A DNA stretch of 64,000 bases from Massilia sp. NR 4-1. GTDB lineage: Bacteria > Pseudomonadota > Gammaproteobacteria > Burkholderiales > Burkholderiaceae_D. A program made the translations under genes and the position numbers. The notes beneath the pieces were generated by a model. The model was not told the DNA's origin, ran no database searches, and saw only the letters and a program-made list of their open reading frames with translations. The stretch covers positions 744,001 through 808,000 of the forward strand of contig NZ_CP012201.1 of NCBI RefSeq assembly GCF_001191005.1, read 5' to 3'. Below are positions 1 to 8,735 of the stretch, in pieces (within the stretch, counting starts at the first letter, position 1; each line of letters starts with the position of its first letter).

Positions 1-41
1 CGGAAAACCGCGAAGTGAGCATCATCGGCACGGTGGGCTAA
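1..41 (+). CDS. C-terminal end of an unidentified protein (partial)
   Basis: Only the last twelve codons are inside the window. They read ENREVSIIGTVG and then TAA at 39-41. This is too short to assign a family. The gene runs towards the FliK-like gene on the other strand, and the two share the hairpin at 79-105 as a terminator. The flagellar neighbours suggest, but do not show, a flagellar role. Confidence 0.55.
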   Translation, partial: ENREVSIIGTVG

Positions 42-78
42 GCGCCGCGCGGGCGCCCGCCGCGCGGCACGGGCAAAA

Positions 79-105
79 CAAAACGGCCGCAGCGCGGCCG
101 TTTTG
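79..105. terminator. Bidirectional intrinsic terminator
   Basis: There is a perfect 12-bp stem, 79-90 with 94-105, around a 3-nt loop. It has A-rich and T-rich edges, so it works in both directions. It lies between the convergent gene ends at 41 and 125. Confidence 0.85.
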
Positions 106-124
106 TCGTGTGCGGCGGTGCCGC

Positions 125-1084
125 TCAGGCGGCCGGCGCTGCGGCGGCCTCGTGCAGTTCCGGCGACGGCGGCTGCGACAGCATGACGGCGATATCGGCC
201 ATGGCCTTGAACAAGGGCGGCGTCAGCAGCATGACCTGGGCCGGGTTCGGATTGTTATTGGCCGAGTCGATCAGCGGCAGCTCGCGCATCAGGCGCGCGC
301 GCAGGATCGACAGGCCGCAATGGCTGGCGATGCTGGCGATGTGCGGCAGCATTTCGCGCATATATTGCATGGCGGCGGTTTGCGCGGCGCCGATTTCCAG
401 CACCACCACGCTGGCGCCGGCCGGTTCCATCTGGATCACCACCTTGCCCAGCTCGTGCAGATGCAATTCCAGGCGCAGCGCCACGCGCACGCGGCGCCGG
501 CGCTGGGTTTCGCTGGCCGGTCCCGGCTCGCGCGCCACCACGCGCAGCACCAGTTTTTCCGCCCCCCAGGCATACACGGCGAAGCGCCAGGCATCCATTT
601 CCGAGACGAAGGGCAGGCCGGTGTGCTCGCGCAGGGTATTCTGGCGCGGGTCGGCCAGGAACAGGCTGCCCGGCAGATGCTTGCCCTGGGCCTGCTCCTG
701 CATGGCGGCGCGCTGCTCGCCATAGGTGCGCACCATGACCTGCCAGGTCATGGCCATGATATTCGGGTCCGGCGCATGCCAGACGATCTGGCGCGCCAGC
801 AGCTGGTTGGGCAGCATGGCGGCGGATTCGCCCGCCAGCAGCGACTGGGCGCTGGCCACGCCGGCGGCGGCCGCGGCGGCATGGCCCGGCTGCGCCAGCA
901 TCTCGGCGGCCTCGGCCAGCACGGCCGGCACGGCCGGCGCTTGCTGCGGCAGATTGAAGTCGGGCGCCTTGGCCGGCACATTCTGCACCGGCGGCACGGG
1001 CAGTGCCTGGCTGGGCTGCACGCGCACCATCTGCTCGTGGATGGTCAGCGCCGGATTGGTGGGGAGAACGCGGTCTATTGCCAT
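125..1084 (-). CDS. FliK-like flagellar hook-length control C-terminal domain protein
   Basis: The product is 319 residues. The N-terminal half (about 1-110) is rich in Ala, Pro and Gln, with no recognisable fold. The C-terminal part (about 195-265) contains RVALRLELHLHELGKVVIQM followed by MQYMREMLPHIASIASHCGL. This matches the layout of the FliK/Flg_hook C-terminal domain: an L-x-L-x-P/H-x-ELG strand, a Val-rich strand, then a helix of the LPxLxxxLxxxGL type. FliK acts at the flagellar export gate and switches export from hook to filament subunits. The gene lies 98 bp downstream of fliC on the same strand, beyond fliC's terminator, so it is probably transcribed separately. No Shine-Dalgarno is obvious before the chosen ATG. 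It is shorter than typical FliK, so it may be a FliK paralogue; the assignment rests on motif pattern only. Confidence 0.6.
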   Translation of the reverse strand: MAIDRVLPTNPALTIHEQMVRVQPSQALPVPPVQNVPAKAPDFNLPQQAPAVPAVLAEAAEMLAQPGHAAAAAAGVASAQSLLAGESAAMLPNQLLARQIVWHAPDPNIMAMTWQVMVRTYGEQRAAMQEQAQGKHLPGSLFLADPRQNTLREHTGLPFVSEMDAWRFAVYAWGAEKLVLRVVAREPGPASETQRRRRVRVALRLELHLHELGKVVIQMEPAGASVVVLEIGAAQTAAMQYMREMLPHIASIASHCGLSILRARLMRELPLIDSANNNPNPAQVMLLTPPLFKAMADIAVMLSQPPSPELHEAAAAPAA

Positions 1085-1110
1085 AAGACAAAAACACTAG
1101 CACGGAATAG

Positions 1111-1140
1111 AAAAAAAGCCAACCGGATGTCCGGTTGGCT
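1111..1140 (-). terminator. fliC transcription terminator
   Basis: An 11-bp perfect stem (1117-1127 with 1130-1140) has a 2-nt loop. On the minus strand it is followed by seven T residues (the A run at 1111-1117). It starts 43 bp after the fliC stop codon and is the classic terminator of a highly expressed gene. Confidence 0.9.
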
Positions 1141-1182
1141 CCCTGTCCAAGCCGGCCGCGGGCGGCCGGCAAGCATCTGCGA

Positions 1183-2040
1183 TTATTGCAGCAGGGACAT
1201 GACCATCGAGGACATGCTGTTGCTTTGTTTCAGCATGGCGGTACCAGCTTGCAGCAGCATCTGGGCCGACGTCATTTTCGAGCTTTCGGTCGCGAAGTCC
1301 ACGTCCATGATACGGCCGGTAGCGGCCTTGGTGTTGGTGGAGATGTTGGCCAAGTTGCTGTTCACGTGGTCCAGACGGTTGGCGGTTGCACCCAGGGAGG
1401 ACTGTACTTTGCCGACGGAAGCGATGGCGGTTTCCAGTTTGGTGATGGTGCCGTTGGCGGCGGTGCCGGTGGCGATTTCGGTGCCGGTGGCGGCGCCGGT
1501 GTAGTTGGCGGTGGCGGCGCTGACGTCGGTGACGATCTGGCTCATGTCGGTGGTCAGGTTGATCGCCATGGTTTCGCTGGCGGCTGCACCGATCTGGAAG
1601 GTCATCGAGCTGGCGATGGTACCGCCCACCAGCAGTTTGGAGCCACCGAAGGTGGTGTTTTTCAGCACGTTGCCCAGTTCTTGGCCCAGTGCGTCGAATT
1701 CGGACTGCATGGCGCTCTTGTCGGCGGTGGTCGAGGAAGCGTCAGCTGCCTGGGTGGCCAGATCCTTCATGCGCACCAGCATATTGCTCACTTCGTTGAA
1801 AGCGCCTTCAGCGGTTTGCAGCATCGAGGTGCTGTTCTGGGTATTTTGCATCGCCACGGACATGCCGCTGGTCTGAGCTTTCAGACGGGTCGCGATCTGC
1901 AGGCCGGCAGCGTCGTCCATTGCCGAGTTCACGCGGAAACCGGTGCTCAGGCGGGTCATCGAGGTCGACAGGGACTGCTGGGTTTTGGAGATCGAGTTTT
2001 GTGCCGACAGGGCAGCGTTGTTGGTGTGAAGGCTCAGCAT
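1183..2040 (-). CDS. fliC: Flagellin (filament subunit)
   Basis: The product is 285 residues and is the main structural protein of the flagellar filament, exported without a signal peptide and polymerised outside the cell. Conserved D0/D1 regions are clear at both ends. The N-terminus MLSLHTNNAALSAQ continues to LSTGFRVNSAMDDAAGLQIA at residues 31-50. The C-terminal region has NRLDHVNSNLANIS, GRIMDVDFATE and a final helix ending in SLLQ. The central variable region is very short and rich in Thr, Ser and Ala. Such residues are usual targets of O-glycosylation, which fits the TPR-GT41 transferase upstream. The Shine-Dalgarno AGGAG lies 7-8 bases before the ATG. I could not find a convincing sigma-28 promoter upstream. 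A strong terminator follows. Confidence 0.97.
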   Translation of the reverse strand: MLSLHTNNAALSAQNSISKTQQSLSTSMTRLSTGFRVNSAMDDAAGLQIATRLKAQTSGMSVAMQNTQNSTSMLQTAEGAFNEVSNMLVRMKDLATQAADASSTTADKSAMQSEFDALGQELGNVLKNTTFGGSKLLVGGTIASSMTFQIGAAASETMAINLTTDMSQIVTDVSAATANYTGAATGTEIATGTAANGTITKLETAIASVGKVQSSLGATANRLDHVNSNLANISTNTKAATGRIMDVDFATESSKMTSAQMLLQAGTAMLKQSNSMSSMVMSLLQ

Positions 2041-2128
2041 TTGTAACTCCTGTTAATGTGGGTTCGGTTCGGAGCCGCAGGTTCTTGCGCTCTCAGAAGT
2101 ACAAGACGACCGCCCGCGCCCGCTTATT

Positions 2129-2144
2129 AAATTCTTTGTGGAAA
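2129..2144. repeat. Left copy of a 16-bp inverted repeat flanking the glycan cluster
   Basis: The 16-mer AAATTCTTTGTGGAAA here is the exact reverse complement of 11464-11479. The two copies lie just outside the eight-gene cluster 2175-11361. This copy sits in the AT-rich 134-bp gap (2041-2174) between fliC and the methyltransferase gene, about 90 bp upstream of the fliC start codon. It could be a regulatory site or a remnant of recombination. Confidence 0.6.
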
Positions 2145-2174
2145 TTTTTTTGAAAATTTTTGGGTCGCCGTTTT

Positions 2175-3260
2175 TCATTGCAATTGTATAAACAGCGCGC
2201 CGCCCATGACGAAGGCGGCGGCGAGGCGCGCGGCGTGCGCCGCCAGCCAGGCGTCGCCTGCCAGGCGCGGGCCGTCGCCGAAGGGCCAGCGGTAATCGTC
2301 GAGGATGAGCCAGCCGCCCGGGGCCAGGTAGCCGGTCCAGGCCGCGACGTCGGCGGCCACGGCCGGGGCGCTGTGGTTGCCGTCGATGTGCAGCAGGGCG
2401 ATGCGGCCGCAGTAGTGGGTGCGGCCGAACGCCGCGCTGGCGACCGTGCGCTGCTGCCGGTACCGGGCGGCGGCCTCGACCGAGGGCAGGCGCAGATAAT
2501 TGAGGTCGCCGGCGGCATACGGCAGCAGGTGGGCTTCGAAGGCGCGCAGCATTTCCTCATAGTCATAGTGCGGCAGGCAGGCGTCGACCAGGCCGCCCGC
2601 GTCATGCTGGACGGCGGCGCTGCCGGACCAGGGATCGACGCACAGGGTAGGGCCGATGCCGTACAGGCGCGCCAGGCGGTGCAGCACGAAGGCGGACTTG
2701 CCGTAGGCGCTGCCGATTTCCACCACATCGCCGGCTACGGCATGGCGGGCGATACTGGCCAGGGCGGCAATCTTGTCGTTGTCGCACATGCCGGGAATGG
2801 CATGGGCGTGGCGCAACAGCGCCACCAGCTCGCCGGGCGCCAGCGGCGGCCGGGCGGCCACGCTGGAGGCCAGCTCGGGCGCCCAGTGCGCGCAGCGGGC
2901 GGCCTCGGCTTGCGCGGCATGGAAGGGCGCCAGCTCTTCGGCCAAAGGCCAGGGGTTGAGCAGCGGGACCGGCAGCGCGCCCTGCTGCGCCAGGCGCTGC
3001 AGCTCGCTCCACACCACGGGATGGGGGGTAAAGATGCCGCGCACGCCATGCGCCTGGATCTGGGCGCGCAGCTCGGTGGCGAACTGCGGCGCGTGGACAT
3101 AGGGCAGCTGCAGCCAGGCCGGGTATTGCGCCTGGGCCGTGTCGTAGGCCAGCGAGGAGGCGCCGATGGCCGCCAGGCCATGGCGCCGGCAATGGTCGAG
3201 GTAGGCGAGGGAGCGTGGCATCCCTCCCGGAAAGATCAAGACGGGCGCGGAGGTGGACAT
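2175..3260 (-). CDS. Class I SAM-dependent methyltransferase (Methyltransf_24-like)
   Basis: The product is 361 residues. The C-terminal half is a Rossmann methyltransferase. GDVVEIGSAYGKSAFVL at about residue 178 is the SAM-binding glycine loop, ALLHIDGNHS (about 290) carries the acidic post-beta-4 motif, and GGWLILDDY (about 316) is the following strand. This pattern is typical of the Methyltransf_24/cephalosporin-hydroxylase-like group, which often modifies sugars in polysaccharide clusters. The first 150 residues (PVLIFPGGMPRSLAYLDHCR) resemble the nucleotide-like pre-domain seen in ATP-grasp proteins, but no ATP-grasp core follows. A GGGAG ribosome site precedes the ATG by 7 bases. It is last in the minus-strand cluster, 15 bp after the aminotransferase gene. 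The acceptor is unknown. Confidence 0.8.
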   Translation of the reverse strand: MSTSAPVLIFPGGMPRSLAYLDHCRRHGLAAIGASSLAYDTAQAQYPAWLQLPYVHAPQFATELRAQIQAHGVRGIFTPHPVVWSELQRLAQQGALPVPLLNPWPLAEELAPFHAAQAEAARCAHWAPELASSVAARPPLAPGELVALLRHAHAIPGMCDNDKIAALASIARHAVAGDVVEIGSAYGKSAFVLHRLARLYGIGPTLCVDPWSGSAAVQHDAGGLVDACLPHYDYEEMLRAFEAHLLPYAAGDLNYLRLPSVEAAARYRQQRTVASAAFGRTHYCGRIALLHIDGNHSAPAVAADVAAWTGYLAPGGWLILDDYRWPFGDGPRLAGDAWLAAHAARLAAAFVMGGALFIQLQ

Positions 3261-3275
3261 GGGCCGGCTCCCGGT

Positions 3276-4397
3276 TCAGGGGCGGCGGATCAGTTCGACA
3301 ATACTGTCCACCTGCGCATCCTGCAAATCGGGGAAGATCGGCAGGCAGATCACCTGGCCCGACACTTCGCTGGCCACCGGCAGGCGCGCGCGCGCGGCCG
3401 ACGGCATGCCGCGGTACATCGGGAAGTCGCTGATGAGCGGGAAGAAATAGCGGCGCGCATAGATGCCGGCCTCGCGCAGCCGGAAATACAGGGCGTCGCG
3501 GCTCTGCGGATAGTCGGGGCCGACGAGGATGGGGAAGTAGGCGTGGTTCGGCTGGGTGGACGCGGCCGGCGCCGGGCAGCGGATGCCGGCCACGTCCTGC
3601 AGGCCGGCGCGGTAGCGCTGGTCGATGCGCGCGCGCCGGGCGAGGGCGCCGTCGATGCCCTTCAGCTGCAGCAGGCCGAAGGCGGCCGACACCTCGTTCA
3701 TCTTGCCGTTGATGCCCGGCGCCACCACCGTGACTTCATCGACGAAACCGAAATTCTTGAGGTGGTCGATATGGCGCTTCATCTTGGCATCCTGGCAGAT
3801 GATGGCGCCGCCCTCGAAGGTATTGAAGACCTTGGTGGCGTGGAAGCTCAGCACGGAAATGTCGCCATGCTTCAGCACGCTTTCGCCGTGGTGGCGGACG
3901 CCGAAGGCATGGGCCGCGTCGTAGATGACTTTCAAACCGTAATTGCTGGCGATTTCCTCGATGCGCTCGACATTGCAGGGCTGGCCGTAGCAGTGCACCG
4001 GCATGATGGCCGTGGTTTGCGGCGTGATCGCCGCCTCGATCTGGTCCGGGTCCAGGTTGAAGCTGTGCGGGTCGATGTCGACGAAGACCGGGCGGATGCC
4101 GTTCCACAGCAGGGAATGGGCGGTGGCCACGAAGGAGTAGGGCGTGGTGATCACCTCGCCGGTGATGCGCAGCGACTGCAGCGCGGTGATCAGGGCCAGG
4201 GTGCCGTTGGCGAACAGCGAGATATGCGGCACGCCGAGGTAGTCGGCCAGCGCCCGCTCCAGCTGGGCGTGGAAGGGGCCGCAGTTGGTGAGGAATTTAT
4301 TTTCCCAGATTTCCTCCAGATAGGGCAGGAACTCCTGCAGCGGCGGCAGGTAGGGCTGGGTCACATAGACCGGGGCGGGTTTTTTGTCGGATGTCAT
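3276..4397 (-). CDS. DegT/DnrJ/EryC1/StrS-family PLP aminotransferase
   Basis: The product is 373 residues from the ATG at 4397. These enzymes transfer an amino group, usually from glutamate, to a keto-sugar nucleotide using pyridoxal phosphate. The family layout is visible: LFANGTLALITALQ (cofactor phosphate loop), TTPYSFVATAHSLLWNG, VHCYGQP, IYDAAHAFG with the cofactor-binding Asp, and SFHATKVFNTFEGGAI. In the last motif the Lys after HAT is the expected Schiff-base residue, and the tail YARRYFFPL is also typical. An upstream in-frame ATG at 4481 would overlap the preceding gene, so the internal start was chosen; the only GGAG-like site lies about 30 bases upstream of it. The likely product is an amino sugar for the glycan made by this cluster. 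Confidence 0.9.
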   Translation of the reverse strand: MTSDKKPAPVYVTQPYLPPLQEFLPYLEEIWENKFLTNCGPFHAQLERALADYLGVPHISLFANGTLALITALQSLRITGEVITTPYSFVATAHSLLWNGIRPVFVDIDPHSFNLDPDQIEAAITPQTTAIMPVHCYGQPCNVERIEEIASNYGLKVIYDAAHAFGVRHHGESVLKHGDISVLSFHATKVFNTFEGGAIICQDAKMKRHIDHLKNFGFVDEVTVVAPGINGKMNEVSAAFGLLQLKGIDGALARRARIDQRYRAGLQDVAGIRCPAPAASTQPNHAYFPILVGPDYPQSRDALYFRLREAGIYARRYFFPLISDFPMYRGMPSAARARLPVASEVSGQVICLPIFPDLQDAQVDSIVELIRRP

Positions 4398-4452
4398 TCT
4401 GGTCTGCGCGGGCGCCGGCGTGCCCGCTCCTTTCACGAATCGGTGGATGGAT

Positions 4453-7400
4453 TTACAGGTCGGATGGCGGCGCGGCGTCATCGCCCGCCGTCGTCAGTTC
4501 CACTTCAAAAGTTTCGGGCGCCAGGCCGGCGCACCAGCGGTGCCACATGGCGCGGGCCGCCCCTTCCAGGCCGACGGCAATGATGCCGGGCTGGCCCAGG
4601 GCCGATTGCGCCAGCAACTGGCGCATGCGCGCGCGCAGCGAGGCCAGCAGGTCCAGCTGGCTGGTAATGTAGCGGCCCTTTTCCACATAGTCGTCGGCCG
4701 TGTGGGCCACGAAGGCGGACAGGCCGAGGCGTTCCAGCACCGCGGCGCTGACCCGCGCCGGCATGGTGGCGCCGGCCAGCGTCAGCATCGGCACGCCCAT
4801 CCACACGCCGTGCAGGGTGGTGGTGCCGCCCGTGTACGGGAAGGTGTCGAGCGCGATATCGACCTGGTGGTGCAGGCTGAGGTAGCCGCGCATATTGGTG
4901 CGCGGCTGGAAACTCAGGCGTTCGCGCGCGATGCCTTGGGCGGCGAAGCTGGCGATCAGCTCGTCGTACGAGGCGCCCGGCGTCATGGCGGCCAGCAGCA
5001 GGTGCGAGCTGGGCACGGCGCGCATCAGGCTGGACCACAGGGCGATGGTCTGCGCATTGATTTTATTGGAGCGGTTGAAGCTGCCGAAAGTGATGAAACC
5101 GTTTTGCCGCGCCGGCAGCGCGTTGACCGGCGGCGCGTCGCCGGACGGCAGGAAGGGCGCGGAGGCCGGCATATAGGCAAACGCTTCGGCATACTGGCTG
5201 GCGAATTCGGCCGGCAGCAGGTAGCGGTCGGTCAGGAAATAATCCATCGCATCCAGGCCGGTGGTGCCCGGATAGCCGATCCAGGAGGCTTGCAGCGGCG
5301 CCGGCTTGCGGGCAAAGGTCAGCAGGCGGTTGCGGCCGGTATGGCCGGACAGGTCGATCAGGATGTCGATGCCGTCTTCCCGGATCAGGCCGGCCAGTTC
5401 CTCGTCGCTCAGCGGCGCCACGTCGCGCCAGTGCGGCAGGCAGGCCTGCAGGCGCAGGGTGGCGCTGTCGCGCACCGTGTGGTTGTAATAGCCGTACAGG
5501 CTGACGCGCGGCGAGTGGACCAGGCACTCCAGCACGGGCAGGATGAAGTTGGCCACCGCATGCTGGTAAAAGTCGCCGGACACAAAGCCGATGCGCAACA
5601 CCCGTTCCGGGTCGCGCGCATTGCCGTGGGCGGTCCAGCCGCTGCGCAGCGGCGCTTCGAATTTCTCGGCAAAGCGGCGGTGCTCGGCGTACAGCTGGGC
5701 CGGTTCGATATCGCCCAGATGCGACAGGCAGAACAGCATGCTGTTGTGCACGCTGCAATAGTCGGGGTTGACCTGCAACGTGTCCCGGCACACCTGGACC
5801 GCCTCTTCCAGCCGGCCCAGATTGCTCAGGGTGGAGGCCAGGTTCAGCGGCGCGTTGCTGAGGTCCGGTTGCAGCGCCAGCGCGCGGCGGAAGCTGTCGA
5901 CGGCCTCGTGCGGGCGCTCCAGATGGTGCAGGCAGTTGCCCAGGTTGAGGTGGGCCAGCGCATAATCCGGATCGCAGGCCACGGCTGCGCGCTGGCAACT
6001 CTCCGCTTCCTGGTAGCGGCTCTGGCTTTGCAAGGCCACGCCCAGATTGCCGTGAAACAGGGCGTTTTCCGGCTCCAGCGCCAGCGCCTGGCGGTGGCAG
6101 GCTTCCGCCTCCTGGTTGCGTTTGGCGCTGTGATAAGCGAGGCCCAGCATATTGTGCAGTTCGCCATCCTCGGGCGCCAGCTCGGTGGCCCGCTGGAACG
6201 TGGCGATGGCCTCGTCATACTGCTTCAGCCGGTGCTGCGCCTGGCCCAGCCAGTTGAGGGCGGGGGCCGATTGCGGGGCCAGCGTGCAGGCTTGCTGCAG
6301 CAAGGGCAGGGCGTCCGCGTGCTGCCGCAGCCCCATCAAGGCGATGCCCAGCAGCATATGCGCCTCGGCGCTGTCCGGCTCCAGTTCCAGGATGCGGCGG
6401 TAATACGCGGCAGCCAGGTCGGTCTGCTCAAGGTTGATGGCGCTGTCGCCGGCGGCGCGCAGCGCCGGCACGTCGTCGGGCGCCAGCGTCAGCGCCCGTG
6501 CCAGCAGCGTGCCGGCTTCTTCCCAGCGCTCCAGCGCCTGCAGGGACAGTGCCAGCTTGCACAGCAGGTCGGCGTTGTCCGGCTCCAGCTGCAGGGCGGC
6601 CTGGTACGCGGCGGCCGCTTCTGCCGGTTGGCCGAGTGCGCTCAGCGTTTCGCCCAGTTTGCGCCAGACCAGGCCGTAGTCCGCCTGGATGGCCAGGGCG
6701 CGCTGGAAGCTGGCGGCGGCCTCGGGCAGGCGGCCCAGCGCGCACAAGGCGCTGCCCAGATTGCCATGCGCTTCGGCAAACTCCGGTTGCAGGCGCAGCG
6801 CGCTGGCGTAGCTGGCGATGGCCTGTTCGAACTGGCCGCGGGTTTGCCAGGCGTTGCCCAGGTTGCTGTGGCCTTCGGCATCGTCGGGCGCGAGTGCCAC
6901 GCATTTTTGCAGCGCCGCCAGCTCGTCCTTGTGCTGCAGCTGCAGGGCCGTGCCCAGCACGCCCCACAGCAGCGCCGATTCAGGCTGGCCGGCCAGCAGG
7001 GCGCGCGTGTGCTGCTCCAGCGCCGCATATTGGCCGCTCTGGTACAGCTGCGCGAGCTGCTGCATGTCCGCCTCGGCCGGCCCGGCCGCCGTGGCGCCGG
7101 CGGCGGCGCGCGCCTGCTCCAGGATGCCTTGCGCCTGCGGCGTGTCGAGGCCGCGCTGCACCGCCATTTCGATCAGTTCCAGCGCTTGTTGCGGCTGGCC
7201 GGCGCTCAGCAGGCCGTTCGCGTAGGACAGCCAGAACTGGCCCTCGTCGGGGTTGATGCTCCAGGCGGCCTGGAAATAGGGCAGGGCGGCGTCATGCTCG
7301 CCCTGTTGCCCGTGCAGCAGGCCGAGATTATGGTTGGCCACGGCGTGGTAGGGGCGCACGGCCAGAATGCGCTGGTAATGCGCGGCGGCGGCGGCGAGCC

Positions 7401-7476
7401 GGCCGGCGCGATGTTCGGCCAGGGCCAGTTGCAGCTCGCCGTCGTCGGCCATGTCGGTGGAGGCTTCTGTGCTCAT
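4453..7476 (-). CDS. TPR-repeat glycosyltransferase, GT41 (O-GlcNAc transferase / SPINDLY type)
   Basis: The product is 1007 residues. Roughly the first 600 form a long array of tetratricopeptide repeats with the usual 34-residue rhythm (for example LGNAWQTRGQFEQAIASYAS). From about residue 625 it has the GT41 catalytic region: RIGFVSGDFYQHAVANFILP, DGIDILIDLSGHTGRNRLLT, ASWIGYPGTTGLDAMDYFLT, FITFGSFNRSNKI, and DIALDTFPYTGGTTTLHGVW with WMGVPMLTLAG. These motifs define the nucleotide-sugar site, so the protein should O-glycosylate Ser or Thr of proteins, with the TPR superhelix holding the target. A bacterial GT41 in a cluster ending at fliC points to flagellin as substrate (inference). The start is uncertain: no good ribosome site is seen, and a second ATG lies at codon 9. 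Confidence 0.93.
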   Translation of the reverse strand: MSTEASTDMADDGELQLALAEHRAGRLAAAAAHYQRILAVRPYHAVANHNLGLLHGQQGEHDAALPYFQAAWSINPDEGQFWLSYANGLLSAGQPQQALELIEMAVQRGLDTPQAQGILEQARAAAGATAAGPAEADMQQLAQLYQSGQYAALEQHTRALLAGQPESALLWGVLGTALQLQHKDELAALQKCVALAPDDAEGHSNLGNAWQTRGQFEQAIASYASALRLQPEFAEAHGNLGSALCALGRLPEAAASFQRALAIQADYGLVWRKLGETLSALGQPAEAAAAYQAALQLEPDNADLLCKLALSLQALERWEEAGTLLARALTLAPDDVPALRAAGDSAINLEQTDLAAAYYRRILELEPDSAEAHMLLGIALMGLRQHADALPLLQQACTLAPQSAPALNWLGQAQHRLKQYDEAIATFQRATELAPEDGELHNMLGLAYHSAKRNQEAEACHRQALALEPENALFHGNLGVALQSQSRYQEAESCQRAAVACDPDYALAHLNLGNCLHHLERPHEAVDSFRRALALQPDLSNAPLNLASTLSNLGRLEEAVQVCRDTLQVNPDYCSVHNSMLFCLSHLGDIEPAQLYAEHRRFAEKFEAPLRSGWTAHGNARDPERVLRIGFVSGDFYQHAVANFILPVLECLVHSPRVSLYGYYNHTVRDSATLRLQACLPHWRDVAPLSDEELAGLIREDGIDILIDLSGHTGRNRLLTFARKPAPLQASWIGYPGTTGLDAMDYFLTDRYLLPAEFASQYAEAFAYMPASAPFLPSGDAPPVNALPARQNGFITFGSFNRSNKINAQTIALWSSLMRAVPSSHLLLAAMTPGASYDELIASFAAQGIARERLSFQPRTNMRGYLSLHHQVDIALDTFPYTGGTTTLHGVWMGVPMLTLAGATMPARVSAAVLERLGLSAFVAHTADDYVEKGRYITSQLDLLASLRARMRQLLAQSALGQPGIIAVGLEGAARAMWHRWCAGLAPETFEVELTTAGDDAAPPSDL

Positions 7477-7531
7477 GAAAAAGAGAAAAAGTGGTGAAGG
7501 GGAGGCGGCTGCATGGCGCGCGGTGTCCGGT

Positions 7532-8275
7532 TCAGGCGCCGGCTTCGCACATCAGGAAAATGCTGGCGCACAGGTCGGGATACTGCTGTCCCAGCTTATA
7601 GCAGCCGTCCAGGTACTCTTGGGAAATGATATCGGTTTGCAGCAAGCGGTCCCACTGGAAGTTCGCCAGCGCCTTGAAGAAGATGCCGGAGCGCACCACC
7701 ACCCGCAAACCGGCCGCGCTGGCGTCGCGCTCCAGGGTGTCGCTGGTGTAGGTGCAGCGGTGGCCGTGCTCGGCCTCGCCTGCCGTCACCGCGCTGTTGT
7801 GGCTGATCAGTCCCATCTTCACGGCGATCTGGCGCGAAGGGGCGTTGGCGTTCGGGCACACCAGGAAGAAGCGGCCGCCGGGCGCCAGCCATTCCGTGTT
7901 AATCCGGCGCAGCACCGCGACCGGATCGTCCAGATGCTCCAGCACATGGGTCAGGACGATATTGTCGTAGCGCCGCGGCAGGCTGACGTCCTCGAAGCGC
8001 GAGTGGATGATGTCGACGCCGGCGCCGCATTTGCGGCGCGCTTCGGCAATCGCCGCGTCGGACGCTTCGACGCAGGTGATGTCGGCAAAATGGCTTTGCA
8101 GGCGGCGCGTCAGATCGCCTTTGAAGCTGCCCAGTTCCAGCAGGCTGCCCGGGCGGAAGAAGGGCTGAAACGACTGGATCATATACGGGTGCATGACGTC
8201 GAAATCGAAGCCGTACGCATATTTGCGTTGCTCGACATCCTGCATTTCGAGGTTGTAGTCGCGTTCATTGCTCAT
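7532..8275 (-). CDS. Class I SAM-dependent methyltransferase
   Basis: The product is 247 residues. SLLELGSFKGDLTRRL (about 44-59) is the SAM-binding loop, DITCVEASDAAIAEAR holds the acidic ribose-binding residue, and YDNIVLTHVLEHLDDPVAVL followed by LAPGGRFFLVCPN is the signature of Methyltransf_11/23 enzymes. A GGAG site lies 7 bases before the ATG. The start overlaps the end of the acetyltransferase gene by 11 bp, so the two are translationally linked. It probably methylates a sugar or peptide intermediate of the surrounding glycan pathway. The substrate cannot be told from sequence. Confidence 0.88.
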   Translation of the reverse strand: MSNERDYNLEMQDVEQRKYAYGFDFDVMHPYMIQSFQPFFRPGSLLELGSFKGDLTRRLQSHFADITCVEASDAAIAEARRKCGAGVDIIHSRFEDVSLPRRYDNIVLTHVLEHLDDPVAVLRRINTEWLAPGGRFFLVCPNANAPSRQIAVKMGLISHNSAVTAGEAEHGHRCTYTSDTLERDASAAGLRVVVRSGIFFKALANFQWDRLLQTDIISQEYLDGCYKLGQQYPDLCASIFLMCEAGA

Positions 8276-8735
8276 TGTGTGCTCCGTTGCCGGGATTCCG
8301 GCTCATAAGAATGCTGTCCCCGGCCTGTCGGCGCGGATGAAAACCGTGTTTGCGGTACAGGGCGAGGGCGGCGTGGTTGTCCTGCCCCACTTCCAGGTCG
8401 AGCTGCGCCAGGCCGGCGCCGGCGGCATAGGCCAGGCAGTCGGCCAGCAGCCGCGAGGCGATGCCTTGCCCGGTCCAGGCGGGCAGCACGCTGACATTGC
8501 TGATGAAGCCGGGCTGGCCGTCCTGGCCGTCGCAGTAGGCGGCCACCAGGCCGATCAGCAGATCGCCGCGCCAGGCTTCGAAGCGGACCGCATGCCGTCC
8601 CAATTTGGCGGCATAGGCCGGCAGATCGACGCGCGAACTCAGCGGCGGTTGAAACGCGCTGTCGCAATCCTGCAGGTGGCCGGCGATCTGTCCGGCGCCG
8701 CTCAGATTGCGGGCATAGCGGATGGCCGGGCTCAT
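8265..8735 (-). CDS. GNAT-family N-acetyltransferase
   Basis: The product is 156 residues. It carries the GNAT acetyl-CoA motif A: ISNVSVLPAWTGQGIASRLL, where Q-G-I-A is the Q/R-x-x-G-x-G/A pyrophosphate loop, followed by LDLEVGQDNHAALALYRKHG and FHPRR. Upstream, FEAWRGDLLIGLVAAYC forms the preceding strands. It overlaps the propeller gene by a 4-bp ATGA and the methyltransferase by 11 bp, so it sits firmly inside the cluster operon. The likely role is acetylation of the amino sugar made by the DegT aminotransferase, as in bacillosamine-type or viosamine-type pathways (inference). Confidence 0.88.
   Translation of the reverse strand: MSPAIRYARNLSGAGQIAGHLQDCDSAFQPPLSSRVDLPAYAAKLGRHAVRFEAWRGDLLIGLVAAYCDGQDGQPGFISNVSVLPAWTGQGIASRLLADCLAYAAGAGLAQLDLEVGQDNHAALALYRKHGFHPRRQAGDSILMSRNPGNGAHNEQ

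Noticed and set aside
2041..2174. Sigma-28 promoter for fliC
   Set aside because: I looked for a TAAA/GCCGATAA-type pair on the minus strand and found only a weak match near 2100-2130, not enough to call.
2160..4583. 807-residue plus-strand open frame across the methyltransferase and aminotransferase genes
   Set aside because: It spans two real minus-strand genes and their gap and shows no family motif.
4384..7497. 1037-residue plus-strand open frame
   Set aside because: It is the mirror of the GT41 gene on the minus strand, which has clear TPR and glycosyltransferase motifs; the plus-strand translation is low-complexity Gly/Gln/Arg/His-rich, as in GC-rich shadow frames.
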